From contig CANCAR010000094.1 of the NCBI GenBank assembly GCA_947374125.1, positions 1 through 10,355 of the forward strand: DNA of 10,355 nt. Reading direction: 5' to 3'. Below, in pieces: positions 5,354-10,355 of this stretch. The translations under genes were made by a program, and so were the position numbers. Origin of the DNA: Hyphomicrobiales bacterium. GTDB lineage: Bacteria; Pseudomonadota; Alphaproteobacteria; Rhizobiales; Beijerinckiaceae. The number at the start of each line of letters is the position of its first letter. Positions within the stretch are counted from its first letter, which is position 1. The notes beneath the pieces were generated by a model. The model was not told the DNA's origin. It ran no database searches and was given only the letters and a program-made list of their open reading frames with translations.

Positions 5354-7864
5354 ATGAAATCAACCGCACGGGTCGTCGTTATCGGCGGAGGCGTTGTCGG
5401 CGTCGGAACGCTTTATCATCTGGCCAAAAAAGGTTGGACGGACGTCGCGCTGATTGAACGCAAGGAGCTAACGTCCGGCTCCACTTGGCACGCAGCTGGC
5501 CTCCTGCCTTTGTTCAATATGAGCTACTCGGTCGGCCAGTTGCATAAATATTCGGTCAACCTCTATGGCAGCCTTGAGGCTGAGACTGGGCAATCGGTTG
5601 GGTTCAAGAAAGTCTCCAATATCCGCCTCGCCCGCACCAAGGATCGGTGGGACGAGTTCATGTATTATGCCGGTGTGGCTGAAACGATTGGTGTGAGGGT
5701 CAACCGGCTTACCCCTGCGCAAGTGAAAGAAATCTGGCCGCTCTGCGAAACCGATGGCCTCTTGGGCGCGATCCAGCACCCCGATGATGGTTATATCCAG
5801 CCCGCTGATCTGACCCAAGCCTTCGCCAAAGGCGCACGCAACCGTGGCGCTGAAATCTACCGCAACACGACTGTGATTGCGATTGAGCGCACGTCGTCTG
5901 GCGAATGGCTGATCAAGACCGATAAAGGTGACATTACCTGCGAGCATATCGTCTCGGCGTCCGGCAATTTCGCGCGTCAAACTGGCAAGATGTTGGGGCT
6001 CGATATTCCGGTCATCCCCGTGGAGCATCAATATATCGTCACCGAGCCACACCCTGCCGTACAAGAGCGCCATCGCTTGGGTCTGCCGGAAATGGGCGTG
6101 CTGCGCGAAGCCGATTCCTCTTGGTATCTCCGCGAAGAAGCGGGTGGCTTTATTCTTGGGCCATACGAGAAAGGCGCACCGGCCTGCTACATGGATGGGC
6201 CGGCCAAAGAGAGCGAATACGAGTTGTTCCAAGAAGATTTAGACCGTCTCGCCCCGCATATCGAAGCCGCAATCGCCCGCGTTCCCGCCTTTGGCGAAGT
6301 CGGCGTGAAAAAAGTCTATAATGGCGCGATTGCCTACACACCGGATGGCAACCCGATTGTCGGCCCCGCATGGGATGTACCCAATGTCTGGCTGAATGAG
6401 GGCCACAGCTTCGGTATCACAGCGGCTGGCGGCGCTGGCTGGCAGTTGGCGGAATGGATTGTCGATGGCGAGTCGACCGTCGATATGATGGGTGTCGACC
6501 CACGCCGCTTTGGGCCTTATGCCGGTCGTGGTTATCTTAAGGAAAAAAACGAAGAGGCCTACGCCAACGTCTTTACCCCGCATTATCCGGATGAAGAGCG
6601 CGTCGCCGCCCGCCCGCTTCGCCAGACGCCTTGCTATGACCGCATGAAGGCGCTGGGTGCCGTCTTCGGCTCCGTTTTTGGCTGGGAACGCCCGAACTGG
6701 TTCGCCCCTCTAGGCTATGAAGTCTCAAAAGAAGAACTCGCAACGGCTGATGTTCTGACCAATGAAAACCACGCCCCACCCGCCGAGGATGGCAAGATCA
6801 AGGAAAAATGGAGCTTCCGCCGTTCCAACTATTTCCCGTTTGTCGGCGAAGAATGCAAAGCGGTTTCCTCGGGCGTTGGTTTGCAGGACATGTCGGCATT
6901 TGCCAAATGCATGATTACCGGCCCGGGAGCGCGGGAATGGCTCGATAGCGTCTTGGCCAACCGCATTCCTAAAGCACGAGGCCGCATCGCGCTGAGCCAT
7001 TTGTTGTCGAAAAACGGCGGCGTGCGCGCCGAATTCACCGTTTATGAAAACGCGCCCGGCAGCTTCTATCTCGTTTCCGCTGGCGCGTTTGAGCGGCACG
7101 ATCACGATACGCTGAAAAAGCTGTTGCCGAAGGATGGCAGCGTCCGCTTCACGCCAATCACAACCGCCTATGGCGTGCTGGTATTGGCCGGTCCGAAGTC
7201 GCGGGAAGTCCTGCAATCGCTCACCGATGCGGATCTGTCGAATGCCGCTTTCCCTTGGCTGACCGGTCAACGCATTTCCGTTGGTGCCGTGCAATGTGAC
7301 GTGCTGCGGGTGAACTTCATCGGCGAATTGGGATACGAATTCCACCACCCGATTGAAATGCAGAATCATCTGTTCGACCTCCTGATGAAAGCCGGTTCGA
7401 AGTTTGGCATCCGTCCGTTCGGCATCCGCGCGATGACCTCTATGGCGTTGGAAAAGTCCTACCGCCTGGTGGGCCGTGAAATGTCGATTGAATATTCGGC
7501 GTTTGAATCGGGCCTTCAGCGCTTTGTGCATCCGAACAAAGGCGACTTTATCGGCCGTGACGCGTTGGTTGCTTGGCAGCAAAAGGGGTTCAAAAACGCC
7601 TTTGTCACGATGGAAGTGCATGATGTGGAGGATTGCGATGCCCGCGGCTCCGAAGCCATTCTGAACAATGGCAAGATTGTCGGGCGCTGTACGTCCGGCG
7701 GCTTTGGTTGGCGGAGCAACAAATCCCTCGCTTTAGGCATGGTTGCACCTGAATTCTCGGCAGTCGGAACGGAACTTGACGTGGTAATCTTAGGTAAATC
7801 TTTCCGGGCGACGGTTATTCCTGAATCGCCGTTTGATCCGGAAAACGAACGGCTTCGGGCCTGA
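5354..7864 (+). CDS. Dimethylglycine dehydrogenase-like FAD/folate enzyme
   Basis: This 836-residue flavoenzyme resembles mitochondrial dimethylglycine dehydrogenase over its whole length. Such enzymes oxidise an N-methyl group of dimethylglycine and can pass the formaldehyde unit to tetrahydrofolate, yielding sarcosine and 5,10-methylene-THF. The N-terminal FAD domain (about 1-370) has a Rossmann GGGVVG (11-16), an SGSTWHAAG motif with H46 at the position of covalent FAD attachment, and PVEHQY with H225, matching the active-site histidine of the family. A linker region (about 375-450) leads to a GcvT-like folate domain and its C-terminal barrel (about 470-830; ELGYEFHHP, GLQRFVHP, DFIGRDAL, GGFGWRSNKSLALG). 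GGAG lies 9 bases before the ATG. It heads the operon diverging from the MttB-family gene. Sarcosine dehydrogenase or another N-methyl amine oxidase is possible, but the neighbours favour dimethylglycine. Confidence 0.87.
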   Translation: MKSTARVVVIGGGVVGVGTLYHLAKKGWTDVALIERKELTSGSTWHAAGLLPLFNMSYSVGQLHKYSVNLYGSLEAETGQSVGFKKVSNIRLARTKDRWDEFMYYAGVAETIGVRVNRLTPAQVKEIWPLCETDGLLGAIQHPDDGYIQPADLTQAFAKGARNRGAEIYRNTTVIAIERTSSGEWLIKTDKGDITCEHIVSASGNFARQTGKMLGLDIPVIPVEHQYIVTEPHPAVQERHRLGLPEMGVLREADSSWYLREEAGGFILGPYEKGAPACYMDGPAKESEYELFQEDLDRLAPHIEAAIARVPAFGEVGVKKVYNGAIAYTPDGNPIVGPAWDVPNVWLNEGHSFGITAAGGAGWQLAEWIVDGESTVDMMGVDPRRFGPYAGRGYLKEKNEEAYANVFTPHYPDEERVAARPLRQTPCYDRMKALGAVFGSVFGWERPNWFAPLGYEVSKEELATADVLTNENHAPPAEDGKIKEKWSFRRSNYFPFVGEECKAVSSGVGLQDMSAFAKCMITGPGAREWLDSVLANRIPKARGRIALSHLLSKNGGVRAEFTVYENAPGSFYLVSAGAFERHDHDTLKKLLPKDGSVRFTPITTAYGVLVLAGPKSREVLQSLTDADLSNAAFPWLTGQRISVGAVQCDVLRVNFIGELGYEFHHPIEMQNHLFDLLMKAGSKFGIRPFGIRAMTSMALEKSYRLVGREMSIEYSAFESGLQRFVHPNKGDFIGRDALVAWQQKGFKNAFVTMEVHDVEDCDARGSEAILNNGKIVGRCTSGGFGWRSNKSLALGMVAPEFSAVGTELDVVILGKSFRATVIPESPFDPENERLRA

Positions 7865-7876
7865 ACCGTGGGAGGC

Positions 7877-7915
7877 CTGTCGGAATTGGGGTATCGTACG
7901 TCCCAAATCCGACAG
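7877..7915 (+). other. Long stem-loop between the DMGDH-like and corrinoid protein genes
   Basis: Two 14-nt arms (7877-7890 and 7902-7915) are complementary except for one mismatch and enclose an 11-nt loop, gtatcgtacgt. The structure begins 13 bp after the DMGDH-like stop. It has no U tract, so it is not a standard Rho-independent terminator. It more likely stabilises or processes the transcript, or partly attenuates it before the corrinoid gene. Confidence 0.6.
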
Positions 7916-7985
7916 ATATCTCGACGAAAGGGTTTTATTCGGTTAGATCGGGCTCAAAGACTGGATTTTTGAAGGGTGACACGGC

Positions 7986-8675
7986 ATGGCTGACGGCGAT
8001 TTTGATCTCAACGCACTCTCCGATGACGAACTCGTCGAACAGATGCATGATGATTTGTATGATGGTCTGGGCGAAGAAATCGTCGAGAGCGTCAACATTC
8101 TGTTGAGCCGCAACTGGACACCGTATGACATCCTGACCAAGGCGCTTGTCGAAGGCATGCGGATCGTCGGCGTCGATTTCCGTGATGGCATCTTGTTCGT
8201 GCCCGAAGTGTTGATGTCGGCCAATGCGATGAAGGCGGGCATGGTTCTGCTACGTCCGTTGCTGGCCGAAACCGGCGCGCCGAAGGTCGGCAAAATGGTA
8301 ATCGGCACGGTTAAGGGCGACATCCACGACATCGGCAAAAACCTCGTCTGCATGATGATGGAAGGCGCGGGCTTCGAGGTTGTTGATCTGGGCATCAACA
8401 ATCCAGTCGAAAAATATCTTGCAGCGATTGAAGAGCATAAGCCCGATATTTTGGGCATGTCCGCGCTTCTCACGACCACCATGCCTTACATGAAGGTTGT
8501 GATCGACACGCTCAAAGAAAAAGGCATGCGCAACGACTATCTCGTGCTCGTGGGTGGCGCGCCACTCAACGAAGCCTTCGCAGATGCCATCGGCGCTGAT
8601 GCCTATTGCCGGGACGCTGCGGTGGCGGTTGAAACGGCTAAGTCATTGCTCTCGCAACGGACGATTAGGGCTTAA
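7986..8675 (+). CDS. Cobalamin-binding corrinoid protein (MttC/MtgC type)
   Basis: This 229-residue protein is a methyl-carrying corrinoid shuttle of the MttC/MtbC/MtgC group. It has a helical cap of about 1-95 (LVEGMRIVGVDFRDGILFVPEVLMSANAM is the classic cap signature) and a Rossmann-like B12 domain of about 100-225. The B12 motif is complete: DIHDIG (112-117) with H114 as lower axial ligand to cobalt, SALLTTTM (159-166) and VGGAP (189-193). It would accept methyl from the MttB-type enzyme, then donate to a THF methyltransferase. GAAGGG lies about 10 bases before the ATG. It is 121 bp downstream of the DMGDH-like gene, past a stem-loop. No activase (RamA or DUF4445/RACo) is seen in the window, though Co(I) reactivation must be needed in an aerobe. 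Confidence 0.93.
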   Translation: MADGDFDLNALSDDELVEQMHDDLYDGLGEEIVESVNILLSRNWTPYDILTKALVEGMRIVGVDFRDGILFVPEVLMSANAMKAGMVLLRPLLAETGAPKVGKMVIGTVKGDIHDIGKNLVCMMMEGAGFEVVDLGINNPVEKYLAAIEEHKPDILGMSALLTTTMPYMKVVIDTLKEKGMRNDYLVLVGGAPLNEAFADAIGADAYCRDAAVAVETAKSLLSQRTIRA

Positions 8676-8681
8676 GTTTTC

Positions 8682-8816
8682 AAGCGAATGGTGAGTAGCG
8701 AATAGCGAATAGGGTTAGTTTTGGACCGCGAGCCTCTGGCTCGCATGCTTTGCGCGACGGGAAGCGCGCGGTCCGGCGGAAGTCCCTATTCGCTACTCAC
8801 CACTCGCTATTCGCTT
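8682..8816. repeat. Nested palindromic intergenic repeat built of 7-bp units
   Basis: A long inverted repeat fills most of the gap before DUF1638. Outer arms aagcgaat/attcgctt (8682-8689, 8809-8816) and a perfect 14-bp pair (8690-8703 with 8788-8801) enclose an inner 8-bp stem, ggaccgcg/cgcggtcc (8723-8730, 8767-8774). That stem overlaps a 7-bp hairpin, gcgagcc tct ggctcgc (8728-8744). Each arm is four 7-bp units of the form agcgaat or ggtgagt, in a different order. The style resembles dispersed palindromic repeats of Hyphomicrobiales. No gene is encoded here. Confidence 0.75.
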
Positions 8817-8840
8817 CTTAATCACATGTGCGGTGATGAC

Positions 8841-9473
8841 ATGCCAATCCGTCTACCCAAAACCCTCGTCATCGCCTGCGGCGCCCTTGCCCGTGAATTG
8901 CTTGACGCTAAGCGGCTAAACAACCTCGATCATCTCGATATCACCTGCCTTCCGGCCATTTGGCACAATCACCCCGAAAAAATCCCCGAAGGCGTGCGTG
9001 CAAAAATTAAAAGAGCACGAGGCAAATATGACAGCATTCTTTGCCTGTATGGCGATTGCGGCACCGGCGGCATGCTGGATGCCGTGTTGAAAGAGGAAAA
9101 CGTCGAGCGGATTGAGGGCGATCATTGTTACGCGTTTTATTCTCAACCCGGTGAGTTCGACGCTTTGATGGAAGAGGAAATCGGGACATTTTTTCTTACC
9201 GATTATCTCGTTCGCCATTTTGACCGTTTGATCCTTCAAGGTCTTGGGCTGGATCGCTATCCGCAGCTGATGAGTACTTATTTTGGCCATTACAAGCGGG
9301 TTGTGTACTTGGCCCAAACACCCGACGCGGCCTTAGAAAAGAAAGCCCGCAAGGCAGCTGAACGGCTGGGACTTGCGTTCGAGATGCGGTTCACTGGCCT
9401 TGGTGGCCTTGAAACTTTTGTGGCCGGTCAAGGTCGAGCGCATCACCCTACTAATTTTTTCGCAAGGAACTGA
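8841..9473 (+). CDS. DUF1638 family protein
   Basis: This 210-residue cytoplasmic protein fits DUF1638, a family often found beside corrinoid methyltransferase genes in both archaea and bacteria. Conserved-looking features are IACGALAREL with C13, LPAIWHNHPEKIP, LCLYGDCGTGG with C68 and C73, and EGDHCYAFY with H95 and C96. The C/H/D set could bind a metal or form part of a redox or corrinoid contact site; this is speculation. I chose ATG at 8841, with GGTGA just upstream. The frame stays open to a TTG at 8721, but that extension would translate the palindromic repeat, and ATG at 8826 has no ribosome site. The PF13769 gene follows after 6 bp. Its function is unknown; by position it should serve corrinoid-dependent demethylation. 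Confidence 0.85.
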   Translation: MPIRLPKTLVIACGALARELLDAKRLNNLDHLDITCLPAIWHNHPEKIPEGVRAKIKRARGKYDSILCLYGDCGTGGMLDAVLKEENVERIEGDHCYAFYSQPGEFDALMEEEIGTFFLTDYLVRHFDRLILQGLGLDRYPQLMSTYFGHYKRVVYLAQTPDAALEKKARKAAERLGLAFEMRFTGLGGLETFVAGQGRAHHPTNFFARN

Positions 9474-9479
9474 ACAGCA

Positions 9480-9785
9480 ATGGCTAACCTTACCATCGTC
9501 TATTGGCGCGATATTCCGGCGCAAGTCATCGTCAAGCAAGGCCGCACGGCTGCGAAGCGCGAATTGTCGGAACGGTTTGTTACCTCCATCGATGCCGCAG
9601 CCATGAAAGCGGGCGCACGCGATACCGATAGCTACCTCGCCGATTGGCGTCGTGCTGATCCAGTAGCCGTTGGCGAGGACTTAGAAGCTGAAGCGCAAGC
9701 TTGGGCCGAAAAACTTGAGGCCGATTATCCCCAAGACCGCTTGGTCGCGCTCGCTAAAGCTGGCGGCTATGAGGAGACAAAGTAA
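9480..9785 (+). CDS. Small PF13769-type ('virulence factor') protein
   Basis: This 101-residue protein opens with NLTIVYWRDIPAQVIVKQG and continues with a helical, acidic C-terminal half (EDLEAEAQAWAEKLEADYP). It fits the small Virulence_fact family (PF13769). The name is misleading here, because small proteins of this type recur beside DUF1638 and methylene-THF reductase genes in non-pathogenic alphaproteobacteria (recalled association). AAGGA lies about 11 bases before the ATG. The stop overlaps the next gene's ATG by one base (TAATG), so translation is coupled to the MetV-like subunit. This suggests a small partner or assembly factor of that complex. No signal peptide, membrane segment or cysteine is present. 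Function is unknown. Confidence 0.72.
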   Translation: MANLTIVYWRDIPAQVIVKQGRTAAKRELSERFVTSIDAAAMKAGARDTDSYLADWRRADPVAVGEDLEAEAQAWAEKLEADYPQDRLVALAKAGGYEETK

Positions 9786-10288
9786 TGTCACGCGTACCGG
9801 CCGCTTTTGAACCCGCGGGCAAGGCCCCGCGCAATAGTGAAAAATTCGCAATGCGCTTTTGGAGCAATGCCCATTCGCGCGGGATGGAGATCACCTATTC
9901 CATGGTGGAAAAAATGCTGCATGGAGCAGCGCCGCTATTCAAGGCGATTGGATATGAGCGTCTAGAAAAGCCGGTTGCCGCGGTTGAGGCCACCATTAAG
10001 GGCGCTTTATTTGATTGTCGCATGTGTGGTCAATGCATTCTCTCTTCAACCGGCATGTCATGCCCGATGAATTGCCCAAAAAATCTTCGCAATGGCCCAT
10101 GCGGTGGCGTGCGTGCCAATGGCAATTGTGAGGTTTATGCCGAAATGCCGTGCGTTTGGGTGAAGGCGTGGGAAGGCAGCAAAGCGATGGAACATGGCAA
10201 CAAGATCATGAATGTGCAGCCGCCTGTCGATCACCGGCTCAAAGGTCGCTCGTCCTGGCTGGCCGTTTCGCGCGGCGCGCATGAGTGA
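9785..10288 (+). CDS. MetV-like methylenetetrahydrofolate reductase C-terminal-domain protein
   Basis: This 167-residue protein matches the cysteine-rich MTHFR C-terminal domain family (PF12225), which includes MetV, the partner subunit of MetF in acetogens. Its core holds C78-x2-C81-x2-C84, then C93-x3-C97, C106 in NGPCGG, C115 in GNCEVY and C123 in MPCVW. These eight cysteines are suited to Fe-S or zinc binding. It would pair with a MetF subunit that interconverts methyl-THF and methylene-THF; in this pathway the oxidative direction is likely. No MetF gene lies in the window, so it is expected just downstream. ATG at 9785 overlaps the preceding stop by one base. The N-terminal part (1-70) is less characteristic. 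Confidence 0.87.
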   Translation: MSRVPAAFEPAGKAPRNSEKFAMRFWSNAHSRGMEITYSMVEKMLHGAAPLFKAIGYERLEKPVAAVEATIKGALFDCRMCGQCILSSTGMSCPMNCPKNLRNGPCGGVRANGNCEVYAEMPCVWVKAWEGSKAMEHGNKIMNVQPPVDHRLKGRSSWLAVSRGAHE

Positions 10289-10309
10289 GGAGTGATGCAA
10301 CGGTACTTT

Positions 10310-10345
10310 CCCCCTCCCCCCTGAGGGGAGGGGAAGGGGTGGGGG
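10310..10345. repeat. C/G-rich hairpin repeat
   Basis: cccctcccc (10311-10319) pairs perfectly with ggggagggg (10325-10333) around cctga, followed by further G runs up to 10345. It resembles a common dispersed C/G-run palindrome in Hyphomicrobiales intergenic regions. It starts 22 bp after the MetV-like stop. No U tract follows on the + strand, so it is not a normal terminator. The window ends 10 bases later. Confidence 0.55.
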
Positions 10346-10355
10346 TTCGTGCCGA

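Noticed and set aside
6725..7621. 298-residue open frame on the - strand inside the DMGDH-like gene
   Set aside because: It is a shadow of the real gene on the opposite strand, with no recognisable domain. The same applies to long antisense frames at 5468-6232 and 3973-4653.
8682..8816. CRISPR array
   Set aside because: The 7-bp units are contiguous and palindromic with no unique spacers, and no cas gene is near.
8721..8840. N-terminal extension of the DUF1638 protein from a TTG at 8721
   Set aside because: The extra codons lie in the palindromic repeat and no ribosome-binding site precedes the TTG; the ATG at 8841 fits the domain.

Overview
The window looks like a chromosomal segment of an alphaproteobacterium, most likely of the Hyphomicrobiales (Rhizobiales). 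The clues are a DUF4164-like gene next to zapA, an aerobic-type dimethylglycine dehydrogenase, moderately GC-rich codon use outside one AT-rich island, and palindromic intergenic repeats of a style common in that order. The order-level call is inference.

Layout: (1) 1-450, a HicA/HicB toxin-antitoxin pair on the + strand. (2) 529-1196, zapA and a DUF4164-like coiled-coil gene on the - strand, convergent with hicAB. (3) 1346-3528, an AT-rich type II restriction-modification island: a C5-cytosine methyltransferase overlapping a NotI-family endonuclease. It is bounded by a near-perfect 25-bp direct repeat that carries the last codons of the neighbouring methyltransferase gene. (4) 3502-5046, a non-pyrrolysine MttB-family methyltransferase on the - strand. 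(5) 5354-10288, a + strand series diverging from it: an FAD/folate dimethylglycine dehydrogenase-like enzyme, a cobalamin-binding corrinoid protein, a DUF1638 protein, a small PF13769 ('virulence factor') protein, and a cysteine-rich MetV-like methylenetetrahydrofolate reductase partner. The series probably continues beyond the window.

The genes of regions 4 and 5 make a coherent one-carbon pathway. The MttB-type enzyme would move a methyl group from a quaternary amine such as glycine betaine to the corrinoid protein. The methyl would then pass to tetrahydrofolate and be oxidised to methylene-THF by a MetV/MetF-type reductase running in reverse. The dimethylglycine left behind would be demethylated by the DMGDH-like enzyme, giving more methylene-THF. 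This resembles the MtgB/MtgC chemistry known from anaerobes, here joined to an oxidase-style flavoenzyme. The substrate is inferred and DUF1638 and PF13769 have no known role, so this is the best candidate for an under-described system.

The most striking structural signal is the restriction-modification island. Its flanking repeats each encode the same C-terminal peptide of the MttB protein followed by a stop codon, but with a synonymous codon change and a different stop. This is what an element leaves when it inserts at the 3' end of a gene and restores the reading frame, yet no recombinase is present. Other non-coding structures are a perfect 19-bp palindrome upstream of the DNA methyltransferase, a long stem-loop between the flavoenzyme and corrinoid genes, a nested palindrome built of 7-bp units upstream of DUF1638, and a C/G-rich hairpin at the right edge.
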